From IMG/VR virus record IMGVR_UViG_3300042889_002114, positions 1 through 58,296 of that record: a stretch of DNA of 58,296 bases; one strand, 5' to 3'. This DNA is from a virus. Every line of letters begins with the position of its first letter. The first letter of the stretch is position 1. The translations under genes and the position numbers were made by a program. Under the pieces are notes generated by a model. The model was not told where the DNA came from. It ran no database searches and worked only from the letters and a program-made list of their open reading frames with translations. Shown here piece by piece: positions 49,093-54,734 of this stretch.

Positions 49093-49130
49093 GCGTCTAT
49101 AGCTCAATGGTAGAGCCACTGCCTTGGTCA
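49093..49130 (+). pseudogene. tRNA-Gly 5' half, interrupted
   Basis: GCGTCTA, TA, D-arm GCTCAATGGTAGAGC and CACTGCCTTGG, stopping in the anticodon loop. Its acceptor matches the 3' half at 49774-49812 (TAGACGC). The ACTGCCTTG part matches tRNA-Gly(GCC). Confidence 0.75.
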
Positions 49131-49138
49131 ACTAAATA
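49131..49138 (+). promoter_or_regulatory. Late promoter box at the tRNA break point
   Basis: ACTAAATA, with ATG 49143 four bases later. Confidence 0.65.
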
Positions 49139-49142
49139 GAGT

Positions 49143-49712
49143 ATGATCAAGAAGATATTTAATTGGCCCGAGATCCAAGCTTTTTACGATACTGGTAACA
49201 GTAGCGGAAAAACTGCCAAGCAATTTGGAATGTCAGGTAAAACTTTGTTCCTCGCGGCAAAACGTGGTGATTTTGTTACTCGATCCAGAAGTGAGGCGGC
49301 GACGGTTGGTTCAACAACCCGTCCACCTCATTCTCAGGTCACCAAAGACAAGTTGAGTAAGATTGCTTCCGACAGAGAATTTGGTGGCAAGAACTACCGT
49401 AAAACTTTCCCCTACAAGGGCGTTGTGTTGGAGAGCTCATACGAGCTTGCACTTGCACAAGAACTTGATGGTGAGGGTATTGCTTGGGTGCGTCCCAAGC
49501 GTTTCTACTGGACTGATGACACTGGTAGGCGTAGACACTACACACCAGACTTCTTCCTTCCAGACTACGGGATTTATCTAGATCCCAAAAACGACTACCT
49601 GATCAAGATAGATAGTGATAAGATCAACCGAGTGATGTTACAAAATGACATACGGGTGTTGGTGTTGTCTAAGAGTCAACTGTCCTGGTCATACATTGCA
49701 TCTGTAGTATAG
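49143..49712 (+). CDS. PD-(D/E)XK homing endonuclease
   Basis: 189 residues, same family as the genes at 44466 and 56933. N-terminal HTH (IQAFYDTGNSSGKTAKQFGM, SGKTLFLAAKRGDFVTRSRS), then YELALAQE, HYTPDFFLP and IYLDPK catalytic strands. The last five codons are also the first 15 bases of tRNA-Gly(TCC). Lies between the two halves of a broken tRNA-Gly. Confidence 0.87.
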   Translation: MIKKIFNWPEIQAFYDTGNSSGKTAKQFGMSGKTLFLAAKRGDFVTRSRSEAATVGSTTRPPHSQVTKDKLSKIASDREFGGKNYRKTFPYKGVVLESSYELALAQELDGEGIAWVRPKRFYWTDDTGRRRHYTPDFFLPDYGIYLDPKNDYLIKIDSDKINRVMLQNDIRVLVLSKSQLSWSYIASVV

Positions 49713-49772
49713 TGGCTATTATGTTTGGCTTCCAACCAGAAGATGTGGGTTCGATTCCCACCAGATGCTCCA
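49698..49772 (+). tRNA. tRNA-Gly(TCC)
   Basis: Acceptor GCATCTG/CAGATGC, anticodon loop CTTCCAA, T-loop TTCGATT, T73. Overlaps the homing gene 3' end by 15 bases. Confidence 0.95.
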
Positions 49773-49773
49773 A

Positions 49774-49812
49774 GGAATGGCTAGCAGGGTTCGATCCTCT
49801 CTAGACGCTCCA
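49774..49812 (+). pseudogene. tRNA-Gly 3' half, interrupted
   Basis: T-arm CAGGG-TTCGATC-CTCTC and acceptor TAGACGC with TCCA. It pairs exactly with GCGTCTA at 49093, 0.7 kb upstream, across a homing gene and a complete tRNA. Confidence 0.7.
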
Positions 49813-49819
49813 ACTTTAT

Positions 49820-49895
49820 CCTGGCAAAGTCTTTGCGGTGGAGGCGCTGGTTTGTGGAGCCGGATGGCTAGGTTCGAATCCTAGTGCCAGGACCA
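49820..49895 (+). tRNA. tRNA-His(GTG) copy 2
   Basis: Acceptor CCTGGCA/TGCCAGG, A73, T at -1. Stem CTGGT/GCCGG closes TTGTGGA. T-arm CTAGG-TTCGAAT-CCTAG. Confidence 0.82.
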
Positions 49896-49902
49896 AGTTT
49901 AT

Positions 49903-49976
49903 GCGAATATAGCTCAAGGGTAGAGCAGAGCGTTGCCAACGCTCCGATAGGGGTTCGAATCCCCTTATTCGCTCCA
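49903..49976 (+). tRNA. tRNA-Gly(GCC) copy 2
   Basis: Acceptor GCGAATA/TATTCGC, anticodon loop TTGCCAA, T-loop TTCGAAT, T73. Confidence 0.96.
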
Positions 49977-49983
49977 ACACAAT

Positions 49984-50059
49984 GCGGCATTAGTATATTG
50001 GTTGATTGCATCACCTTGCCATGGTGAGAAGATGGGTTCGATTCCCATATGCCGCTCCA
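49984..50059 (+). tRNA. tRNA-Gly(GCC) copy 3
   Basis: Acceptor GCGGCAT/ATGCCGC, anticodon loop TTGCCAT, T-loop TTCGATT, T73. Confidence 0.95.
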
Positions 50060-50221
50060 AAGACGTTGTACGAAGCAGGGCTGCAAACCCTGAGCGAGAG
50101 GCCTTTAATGCGCGGGACAGTCTATCCCGAGAACTGTGAACAGCTTCACGGCGGGGGCCAAGAACCCCTAGTAGCATAGGAGAGGCGGAGTGGGGTGTGG
50201 ATACCCATTGCAAAGGAATAT
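50060..50221 (+). ncRNA. Structured inter-tRNA region with a Cys-type anticodon hairpin
   Basis: No ORF. CAGGG/CCCTG (50076-50092) closes the 7-base loop CTGCAAA, a perfect tRNA-Cys(GCA) anticodon arm, but no acceptor or T-arm belongs to it. Further stems follow (GGGG/CCCC, TGGG/CCCA). Confidence 0.4.
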
Positions 50222-50297
50222 GTGTAGTTGGTGAAGCTGGAGCTCACATTGGCTTGAAACCCCAAAGAACTAGGTTCGATCCCTAGACTACACACCA
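50222..50297 (+). tRNA. tRNA-Phe(GAA) copy 1
   Basis: Acceptor GTGTAGT/ACTACAC, anticodon loop TTGAAAC, T-loop TTCGATC. One mismatch at 31-39. Confidence 0.88.
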
Positions 50298-50445
50298 AGT
50301 TCTCCTAGGAGGACGGAGCCTACTTACGCCCTAGGCTCGTAAAATATGGAGACGTTCTGCACTGTGGAGCGTTGGGACCTCGCAGCGCCGGGCGGCCAGT
50401 TCGTAAGGAACAAGTAGCTCATTACCTGGAAGGGGCAGGTTACCG
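50298..50445 (+). other. Structured intergenic region, no gene seen
   Basis: About 150 bases with GAGCCTA/TAGGCTC (50316-50339) and a GC-rich stem region. A TATAAT (50448-50453) follows and probably helps drive the next gene. Confidence 0.4.
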
Positions 50446-50506
50446 ATTATAATGGTTGCGCGTTTCTAGTTGGCAACATAGAGTGCTTTTTTAACAGGAG
50501 CACCAC

Positions 50507-50827
50507 ATGAACCAGCAACAAGGTTTTCTCGCGCACGCCGACGGCACGATTGCCGGACTGAAGTCCCAGCAAGTTGCGATCGAATATCGCAAGACGATCT
50601 GCCCCAAGGACCAAGTCGAGATCCTCGACCTGGACGTGGCGCGCCTGCAACGCGAGATTGACCGGCTGGTCATCATCCGCACTGACGTTGAGTCCAAGCT
50701 GAGCAAGGAAGAGATCGCCCAGTATGAAGCGTCGCGGGTCAAGCCCAAGACGGAACTCGAGAAGCGCGCCGAGATTGAAGAAATGAATCGGCGCATGAAC
50801 GAGAACAAGGACCGGCCGGGGATCTAA
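50507..50827 (+). CDS. Coiled-coil protein (106 aa)
   Basis: ATG 50507 with AGGAG. GC-rich codons unlike the tRNA flanks. Helical with heptads (QVEILDLDVARLQREIDRLV, EIEEMNRRMNEN). Unknown function; probably an accessory protein expressed from the TATAAT promoter upstream. Confidence 0.65.
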   Translation: MNQQQGFLAHADGTIAGLKSQQVAIEYRKTICPKDQVEILDLDVARLQREIDRLVIIRTDVESKLSKEEIAQYEASRVKPKTELEKRAEIEEMNRRMNENKDRPGI

Positions 50828-50839
50828 TCCCCTGCCTAT

Positions 50840-50962
50840 GTGAAGGTAGTGTGAGGACGTGCTAGGATGCAGGGGACCGGAAAACTCTGCAGGGGATCAC
50901 GGACGGGATAACACAACGGGGAGGACCCGGAGATGTTGGTTCAAATCCAACCCTTTACACCA
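50840..50962 (+). tRNA. tRNA-like gene with large D-loop insertion
   Basis: Acceptor GTGAAGG/CCTTTAC with ACCA, and a perfect T-arm GTTGG-TTCAAAT-CCAAC. D-stem GTGT/ACAC encloses about 59 bases, with inner stem CGTG/CACG and flanking AGGAC..GGAC motifs, where a normal D-loop has 8-10. The anticodon arm is unclear (CGGG-GAGGA-CCCG). Confidence 0.55.
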
Positions 50963-50969
50963 ACTACAT

Positions 50970-51071
50970 CGAGAGGTAGTTTAAGGACGCGACGGGGTCG
51001 ACACCAAGCGGACTGGTAAAATGGGCGTGTGAGAACGTCAGATGTAGGCTCGAAACCTTCCCTCTCGGCCA
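50970..51071 (+). tRNA. tRNA-like gene with D-loop insertion
   Basis: Acceptor CGAGAGG/CCTCTCG with GCCA. After TA-GTTT comes AGGACGCG..AGCGGAC and then CTGGTAAAA, the normal end of a D-arm, so about 28 extra bases sit in the D-loop. Anticodon hairpin GGCGT/ACGTC with loop GTGAGA (perhaps GAG). T-loop CTCGAAA. Confidence 0.55.
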
Positions 51072-51072
51072 T

Positions 51073-51148
51073 GTACCTGTAGCTCAGTTGGTAGAGCAAC
51101 GCACTGAAAATGCGTGTGTCGGTGGTTCGAGTCCACCTAGGTGCACCA
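51073..51148 (+). tRNA. tRNA-Phe(GAA) copy 2
   Basis: Stem ACGCA/TGCGT closes CTGAAAA; T-arm GGTGG-TTCGAGT-CCACC; A73, CCA. Confidence 0.95.
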
Positions 51149-51174
51149 ATACCAAAATCCACCCTTTGAGGTGG

Positions 51175-51250
51175 CACCCAGGGTGGGTGGTTAACGTGAA
51201 GCGGGGTTCGATGCCCTAAACGATCGGGTTCGACTCCCCTTCGTGCTTGG
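51175..51250 (+). pseudogene. Two overlapping tRNA 3' fragments
   Basis: Two T-arm-like segments (GCGGGG-TTCGATG-CCC and CGGG-TTCGACT-CCCC) lie 30 bases apart without complete tRNAs. Degenerate copies. Confidence 0.5.
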
Positions 51251-51271
51251 CTGCAATATCGTTAATGAAAC

Positions 51272-51347
51272 GGGGTATGCTCTGGGTTAAGCGGATTAGT
51301 TTTGCAAACTGATTGTCTGAAGGGTTCGATTCCCTTATATTCCACCA
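51272..51347 (+). tRNA. tRNA-Ala(TGC) copy 2
   Basis: Acceptor GGGGTAT/ATATTCC with G3-T70, stem TTAGT/ACTGA closing TTTGCAA, T-loop TTCGATT. Confidence 0.9.
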
Positions 51348-51409
51348 ACGAGCCGAAGACAATGGGTTATCTTTTGCTGATAAACACCCACCGTCATTTA
51401 CTTGCTCGT
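51348..51409 (+). ncRNA. Inter-tRNA RNA closed by ACGAGC/GCTCGT
   Basis: Starts right after the CCA of tRNA-Ala. ACGAGC (51348-51353) pairs with GCTCGT (51404-51409); inside are TGGG/CCCA and GTTATC/GATAAAC stems. No ORF. Confidence 0.45.
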
Positions 51410-51415
51410 TACCAT

Positions 51416-51490
51416 GGCGCATTAGTTCACTGGCTAGAATACCGCTCTTTCACAGCGGGGAAACGAGATCGATACTCGTATGCGTCACCA
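51416..51490 (+). tRNA. tRNA-Glu(TTC) copy 1, A54 T-loop
   Basis: Acceptor GGCGCAT/ATGCGTC, stem CCGCT/AGCGG closing CTTTCAC. T-arm ACGAG-ATCGATA-CTCGT: A54 with A58. Confidence 0.9.
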
Positions 51491-51494
51491 ACAT

Positions 51495-51568
51495 GCTTCT
51501 GCCGGCGGATTCCGGCATTTGGACTTCTAATCCGAAATGCGAGGGTTCGACTCCTTCCAGAAGCGCCA
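51495..51568 (+). tRNA. tRNA-Arg(TCT)
   Basis: Acceptor GCTTCTG/CAGAAGC, stem TTGGA/TCCGA closing CTTCTAA, T-loop TTCGACT. Confidence 0.93.
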
Positions 51569-51606
51569 AGCATTTCATATGCCTCTGATGATGGATTTCA
51601 TACCCC

Positions 51607-51679
51607 GACCTTGCCAACGGATTTTGGCCCCGACGCTTCGAACGTCAGGTATCGAGTTCGACTCTCGACAGGGTCTCCA
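51607..51679 (+). tRNA. tRNA-Arg(TCG)
   Basis: Acceptor GACCTTG/CAGGGTC, stem GACG/CGTC closing CTTCGAA, T-arm TCGAG-TTCGACT-CTCGA. Confidence 0.92.
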
Positions 51680-51687
51680 ACCATATT

Positions 51688-51759
51688 GTCTCCGCTAGTG
51701 GATCTAGTCTGTTCCCTGCGAAGGAAGAGAAGCCTGTTCGACTCAGGCCGGAGACGCCA
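51688..51759 (+). tRNA. tRNA-Arg(GCG) copy 1
   Basis: Acceptor GTCTCCG/CGGAGAC, loop CTGCGAA, T-arm GCCTG-TTCGACT-CAGGC. Bacteria usually read CGC with ACG (inosine), so GCG is a phage-style choice. Confidence 0.88.
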
Positions 51760-51766
51760 ATTAAAT

Positions 51767-51840
51767 ACCCGCGCCGAGGGATTGCGGCACAGGCCCTGCG
51801 AAGGCTTGATGTTCAGGTTCGACTCCTGACGTGGGTGCCA
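51767..51840 (+). tRNA. tRNA-Arg(GCG) copy 2
   Basis: Acceptor ACCCGCG/CGTGGGT, stem AGGCC/GGCTT closing CTGCGAA, T-loop TTCGACT. Its 3' 28 bases overlap the end of the reverse homing gene. Confidence 0.9.
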
Positions 51841-52448
51841 ACTGCATCAAAGATTTCTTGAGGAGTACCGTAGATTAGGTCAACTGATCCTACGAGTGCA
51901 TCAAGTTTCTCTTGTTGTTTTTCAACTACGATCCTGTTCTTAGGATCAAGGTAGAGATTGAATTCTGGTAGATAGAAATCTGCAAAGTATTTGTGTGGTT
52001 TGCCTTTTTGGTCATACCAAACGATTGCATCAGTGGGTCGAAGCCAACTTATGGAATGCTCATTGAGCCACTTAGCAACAATGACTTCCCATCCTGAATC
52101 AAACATCTCTCCCTCGTATTCTTGTTTCTTGACACCTGATGCGTTCTTACGCTTTGACGAAATAAAGCATTGGTCAGAACATAGAAGACCATACCATCCA
52201 CTGTCAGTTCGTTGACTCCAGAATTGATTAGAGCAAAACGAACAGTTGGATCGTTTTATTTTGGTGTGTTGATACTTGGTGGGTTGTTTCCGAATAAAGG
52301 ATCTACCCTTCAAAGATTCAGAAGTTTTTGATTTGCTACTAATGGTTCTAGGTGCTCTGTTTGTATTATTGAATACAGCGGCGCATGAACAAGAACAGAA
52401 TTTGTTCTTGTTGGGAATTGGTTTGGCACAAGTGATACAGTATTTCAT
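51813..52448 (-). CDS. PD-(D/E)XK homing endonuclease with zinc fingers (reverse)
   Basis: 211 residues on the reverse strand. The N-terminus has paired Cys motifs (YCITCAKP..FCSCSC and CSFCSNQFW.. LLCSDQC). The nuclease core is GWEVIVAKWLNEH, KYFADFYLP and LYLDPK. The start follows a reverse late box (52453-52460) next to a broken tRNA 3' half; the stop lies inside the antisense of tRNA-Arg. Same break-and-overlap layout as the forward copies, but inverted. Confidence 0.87.
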   Translation of the reverse strand: MKYCITCAKPIPNKNKFCSCSCAAVFNNTNRAPRTISSKSKTSESLKGRSFIRKQPTKYQHTKIKRSNCSFCSNQFWSQRTDSGWYGLLCSDQCFISSKRKNASGVKKQEYEGEMFDSGWEVIVAKWLNEHSISWLRPTDAIVWYDQKGKPHKYFADFYLPEFNLYLDPKNRIVVEKQQEKLDALVGSVDLIYGTPQEIFDAVGTHVRSRT

Positions 52449-52452
52449 GTTG

Positions 52453-52460
52453 TATTTAGC
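52453..52460 (-). promoter_or_regulatory. Reverse late promoter box at the tRNA break point
   Basis: Reverse-strand GCTAAATA, four bases before the homing gene ATG. Confidence 0.6.
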
Positions 52461-52498
52461 GAAACCGAAAATCTAGGTTCGATCCCTAGTGGAACCGC
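52461..52498 (+). pseudogene. tRNA 3' half beside the reverse homing gene
   Basis: Starts in the anticodon loop (GAAA), then CCGAA, a T-arm CTAGG-TTCGATC-CCTAG and acceptor strand TGGAACC. No 5' half adjoins it. Confidence 0.6.
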
Positions 52499-52748
52499 TT
52501 AATCGGAGACACCCACAGGCCCTAGGGCTCGTGACGTGAGCTTGGCGCTAGAGGGCTTACCGCGTGTAGCGGATGAGTCCGGAGTGGGAGTGTGGAAACC
52601 CACCGATTGAAGATACTCCTTGTAAATGACCCTTCCTAGTCCGGTTGCAAACGGACGACGTGGGAGGCAGTTTAGATGAGCGGACTTGCGGCGTTTGGAG
52701 CCGAGGTAGTCTAGGAGCCGGGTGAGGAAACCGGCCTTGGAGCATAAT
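52499..52748 (+). ncRNA. Structured inter-tRNA RNA with a Cys-type loop
   Basis: About 250 bases, no ORF, many stems. GTCCG/CGGAC (52639-52656) closes an 8-base loop GTTGCAAA. Ends at tRNA-Ala(GGC). Possibly a leader or small RNA. Confidence 0.4.
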
Positions 52749-52823
52749 GGGCTGTTAGTGATAACGGTAGCACGGGACAATGGCATTGTCTTAGCAGGGG
52801 TTCGATTCCCCTACAGTCCACCA
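52749..52823 (+). tRNA. tRNA-Ala(GGC)
   Basis: Acceptor GGGCTGT/ACAGTCC with G3-T70, loop ATGGCAT, T-loop TTCGATT. Confidence 0.92.
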
Positions 52824-52836
52824 ACTGATATTCTTT

Positions 52837-52910
52837 GGCCCATTAGTTTAATGGTAGAATACCGCCCTCTCACGGCGTCAGCAGGGGTTCGATTCCCCTA
52901 TGGGTCACCA
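52837..52910 (+). tRNA. tRNA-Glu(CTC)
   Basis: Acceptor GGCCCAT/ATGGGTC, stem CGCC/GGCG closing CTCTCAC, T-loop TTCGATT. Confidence 0.93.
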
Positions 52911-53014
52911 ACTACTACCTCACGGAGGTGGTGCTTTAGAGACGCTCCCGCTTTGTTTGGAGCCAGGGAAACCTGTGGCGGTCTCGGAGGGGAATGTGGA
53001 CCTCCCCAGTAGTT
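52910..53014 (+). ncRNA. Inter-tRNA RNA, four-way junction fold
   Basis: AACTACT/AGTAGTT close the element. Inside are three arms: CCTC/GAGG, GAGAC/GTCTC (holding CAGG-GAAA-CCTG) and GGAGG/CCTCC. Overall shape is cloverleaf-like but there is no anticodon loop or T-loop. Confidence 0.5.
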
Positions 53015-53020
53015 GAATAT

Positions 53021-53096
53021 GGCGCATTAGTTTATAGGGTGAAAATACTGGGCTTTCAATCCGGAGTGGTGGGTTCGATCCCCACATGCGTCGCCA
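53021..53096 (+). tRNA. tRNA-Glu(TTC) copy 2
   Basis: Acceptor GGCGCAT/ATGCGTC, loop CTTTCAA, T-arm GTGGG-TTCGATC-CCCAC. Confidence 0.93.
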
Positions 53097-53102
53097 AACT
53101 TG

Positions 53103-53131
53103 TTGACACTCTGGAGACAGGGTGTTACATT
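53103..53131 (+). promoter_or_regulatory. Early-type promoter (TTGACA-17-TACATT)
   Basis: TTGACA 53103-53108 and TACATT 53126-53131, ahead of the TGA-containing gene. Confidence 0.7.
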
Positions 53132-53189
53132 GATTCTACCAACTAGTCCCTCCCTGTAGCTGTTTCTAGCAACAGAAGGAGATAAGACG

Positions 53190-53450
53190 ATGAAGGTATA
53201 TGTGGTTCTGCACAATAACTGGCAACACTACGAAGGTGGTGGAGCGGAGATTGTTTCGATTCATGCTTCCACGAACTGAGCGTTGGCGGAAGTCAAAGCT
53301 CAGTTCGTGGAACTGAATAAAAATCGCTACTCGTATCAACCCGAGTATGTGATGGTGGATCGTGAAAACGAGTCCGATTGTTGGTACTACCAGGAAACTG
53401 GTGGGGCTGACTATTGGTACTCCATCGAGGAACACAAGATTGAGGACTAG
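53190..53450 (+). CDS. Small gene with an in-frame TGA at codon 30
   Basis: ATG 53190 follows AGAAGGAG and a good early promoter. After 29 codons (ending HASTN) comes TGA (53277-53279), then 56 more codons in the same frame ending at TAG 53448. Both parts read like real protein: MKVYVVLHNNWQHYEGGG and ALAEVKAQFVELNKNRYSY, DCWYYQETGGADYWYSIEE. Options: read-through or recoding of TGA, a recent nonsense mutation (for example from CGA or TGG), or a sequence error. TGG is used for Trp elsewhere, so general recoding is unlikely. Confidence 0.6.
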
Positions 53451-53463
53451 GAAACTGGTCCTC
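53442..53463 (+). terminator. Hairpin at the end of the TGA gene
   Basis: GAGGAC/GTCCTC around TAGGAAACTG, overlapping the stop codon; no strong T tract. Confidence 0.5.
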
Positions 53464-53626
53464 CGATCTAATACTCTGGTATGCAGTAACCAAAGCATAC
53501 TCCCGCCACACGGGAAACGTGGCCCTGCATGACTCCGGCAATCGGTAGTGGAGGAATTTCATCCCCTTGATGCAAAGGGGGTCGGCACGGGTATGATGGC
53601 ACTCTACGTTAGTGAGCCCATTAGTC
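53464..53626 (+). other. Structured intergenic region, no gene seen
   Basis: About 160 bases of short stems. Open frames here run into tRNA-Asn and are not genes. Confidence 0.4.
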
Positions 53627-53655
53627 GGGTGGGGATGGTACCCCACCCGCTTTTC
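53627..53655 (+). terminator. Rho-independent terminator
   Basis: GGGTGGGG/CCCCACCC around ATGGTA, followed by GCTTTT. Confidence 0.75.
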
Positions 53656-53731
53656 CTAGCTAGTCATCTTGGTGATGGCGCTCCGCTGTTAACGGAGATT
53701 GAGCTCAGTTCGAATCTGAGGCTAGGAGCCA
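53654..53731 (+). tRNA. tRNA-Asn(GTT) copy 3
   Basis: Acceptor TCCTAGC/GCTAGGA, stem CTCCG/CGGAG closing CTGTTAA, T-loop TTCGAAT. Confidence 0.95.
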
Positions 53732-53773
53732 ATAATATAGACGCCATCGAAGCAGTAATGCTTTACTCTGGAA

Positions 53774-54196
53774 ATGAACTTTCGAGGCGTCAAGGATTCA
53801 ACCTTTGTTTGTGGGTTTTGTGAGAAGTCTTTCTCTTGGAGAGGCTACTCCACCTCCCACAAGTTTTGTTCTACAGACTGTGCTCACTCTAACAGGGTGA
53901 AGATGACTAGAGAACGAGACGACGCGCTCTTCGATACTGGCCAGTTAACAAGTCGGCCATCAATCTACCAAATACTTGTTACCCGTCGTGGTAACAAGTG
54001 TGAGAGTTGTAATATTCAAGACTGGATGGGCAAAGCAATCCGATTTTGGGTCGACCACATTGATGGGTGTGCAACCAATAATGATCCATCAAACTTGAGA
54101 TTGGTCTGTCCCAACTGTGATAGTCAATCTGCCACATTCGGTGGTAAAAATAGAGGTAGTGGCCGTAAGTCCCTAGGGCTTGCGCCATACAGTTAA
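53774..54196 (+). CDS. HNH homing endonuclease with zinc finger
   Basis: 140 residues. N-terminal zinc finger (CGFCEKSF, KFCSTDC), then an HNH core: RRGNKCESC, FWVDHIDGC, NLRLVCPNCDSQ. No late box immediately upstream, unlike the other homing genes; it sits between tRNA-Asn and tRNA-Asp. Free-standing intergenic nuclease. Confidence 0.85.
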   Translation: MNFRGVKDSTFVCGFCEKSFSWRGYSTSHKFCSTDCAHSNRVKMTRERDDALFDTGQLTSRPSIYQILVTRRGNKCESCNIQDWMGKAIRFWVDHIDGCATNNDPSNLRLVCPNCDSQSATFGGKNRGSGRKSLGLAPYS

Positions 54197-54201
54197 ACAA
54201 T

Positions 54202-54277
54202 CCCCTCGGACCCAGCTGGTGACGGGAGCCGCTTGTCAGGCGGATGCGGGCGAGTTCAATTCTCGTCGAGGGGGCCA
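54202..54277 (+). tRNA. tRNA-Asp(GTC) copy 2
   Basis: Acceptor CCCCTCG/CGAGGGG, loop TTGTCAG, T-arm GCGAG-TTCAATT-CTCGT. Confidence 0.93.
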
Positions 54278-54403
54278 ACTTAGAGCCGATTGATTCGGGT
54301 TATCTTTCTGTGAAAAAGCGATGGAGGGTTCGATTCCCTTGCCGGGGCTCACGCCTTGGTCCTTGGATGGCTGGCAACGTCCGGTTCTCCACTTGCTCTA
54401 AGT
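54278..54403 (+). ncRNA. Inter-tRNA RNA closed by a 9-bp stem, with tRNA-like core
   Basis: ACTTAGAGC (54278-54286) pairs with GCTCTAAGT (54395-54403). Inside lie an anticodon-like hairpin (CTTT-CTGTGAA-AAAG) and a T-arm (GAGGG-TTCGATT-CCCTT), but no D-arm or CCA end. Begins at the CCA of tRNA-Asp. Confidence 0.5.
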
Positions 54404-54407
54404 CTTT

Positions 54408-54490
54408 AGTTCTGTAGCTCAGTGGCCAGAGCATTCCTGTGTATCGCTACGCTGGGAAGGGCCAGAGGTTCGAATCCTCTCAGAACTGCT
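54408..54490 (+). tRNA. tRNA-like gene with extended anticodon arm
   Basis: Acceptor AGTTCTG/CAGAACT, D-arm GCTCAGTGGCCAGAGC and T-arm AGAGG-TTCGAAT-CCTCT are perfect. The anticodon arm is a long hairpin, TTCC/GGAA continued by GTGTA/TACGC with tetraloop TCGC, leaving no 7-base loop. The 3' end is GCTA, not CCA. Confidence 0.6.
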
Positions 54491-54492
54491 AA

Positions 54493-54561
54493 ACGGGCCG
54501 ATTTGTAAGGGTTATTGCATATGAAGCCGATGGCGGGAGTTCGATTCTCCCACCCCCGACC
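54493..54561 (+). pseudogene. tRNA with lost D-arm, 3' part intact
   Basis: T-arm GGGAG-TTCGATT-CTCCC and acceptor ACCCCCG with ACCA. The 5' region resembles 54285 onward (GCCGATT..GGGTTAT). Its acceptor strand fits perfectly with CGGGGGT just downstream (54576). Confidence 0.5.
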
Positions 54562-54575
54562 AACACGTTAGACCT

Positions 54576-54606
54576 CCGGGGGTTAGTTTAATGGTAGAAC
54601 AGCGAA
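54576..54606 (+). pseudogene. tRNA 5' half located after its complement
   Basis: CGGGGGT, TA and a canonical D-arm GTTTAATGGTAGAAC, followed by no anticodon arm. Its 7-base acceptor complements ACCCCCG at 54551-54557, in permuted order. Confidence 0.5.
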
Positions 54607-54638
54607 AAACGTCCTTGCTACCACTTGCCCGTTTTATT

Positions 54639-54728
54639 GGATAGTAGACCAGGTGGGACCTGGCGGCGCCTGGAAAGCGTCTGGAGCCCTTTACCGGGCT
54701 TGTGGATCGAGACCACTGCTGTCCGCCA
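54639..54728 (+). tRNA. tRNA-Ser(GGA), A54 T-loop
   Basis: Class II. Acceptor GGATAGT/GCTGTCC, stem GGCGC/GCGTC closing CTGGAAA, variable arm AGCCC/GGGCT, T-loop ATCGAGA. Confidence 0.9.
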
Positions 54729-54734
54729 ACTCAT

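Noticed and set aside
49093-49812. Group I intron carrying the homing gene in tRNA-Gly
   Set aside because: Apart from the homing gene and tRNA-Gly(TCC) there is almost no extra sequence, so no room for an intron core.
51302-51829. 175-codon forward ORF across the arginine tRNAs
   Set aside because: It runs through five tRNA genes with strong cloverleaves and has no ribosome site.
52461-52498. Pairing of this tRNA 3' half with GGTTCCA at 45183
   Set aside because: The acceptor bases match, but the sequence after GGTTCCA forms a simple hairpin and not a D-arm, and the distance is 7 kb; likely chance.
53548-53823. 91-codon forward ORF over tRNA-Asn
   Set aside because: It covers a terminator and a complete tRNA-Asn and enters the HNH gene in another frame.
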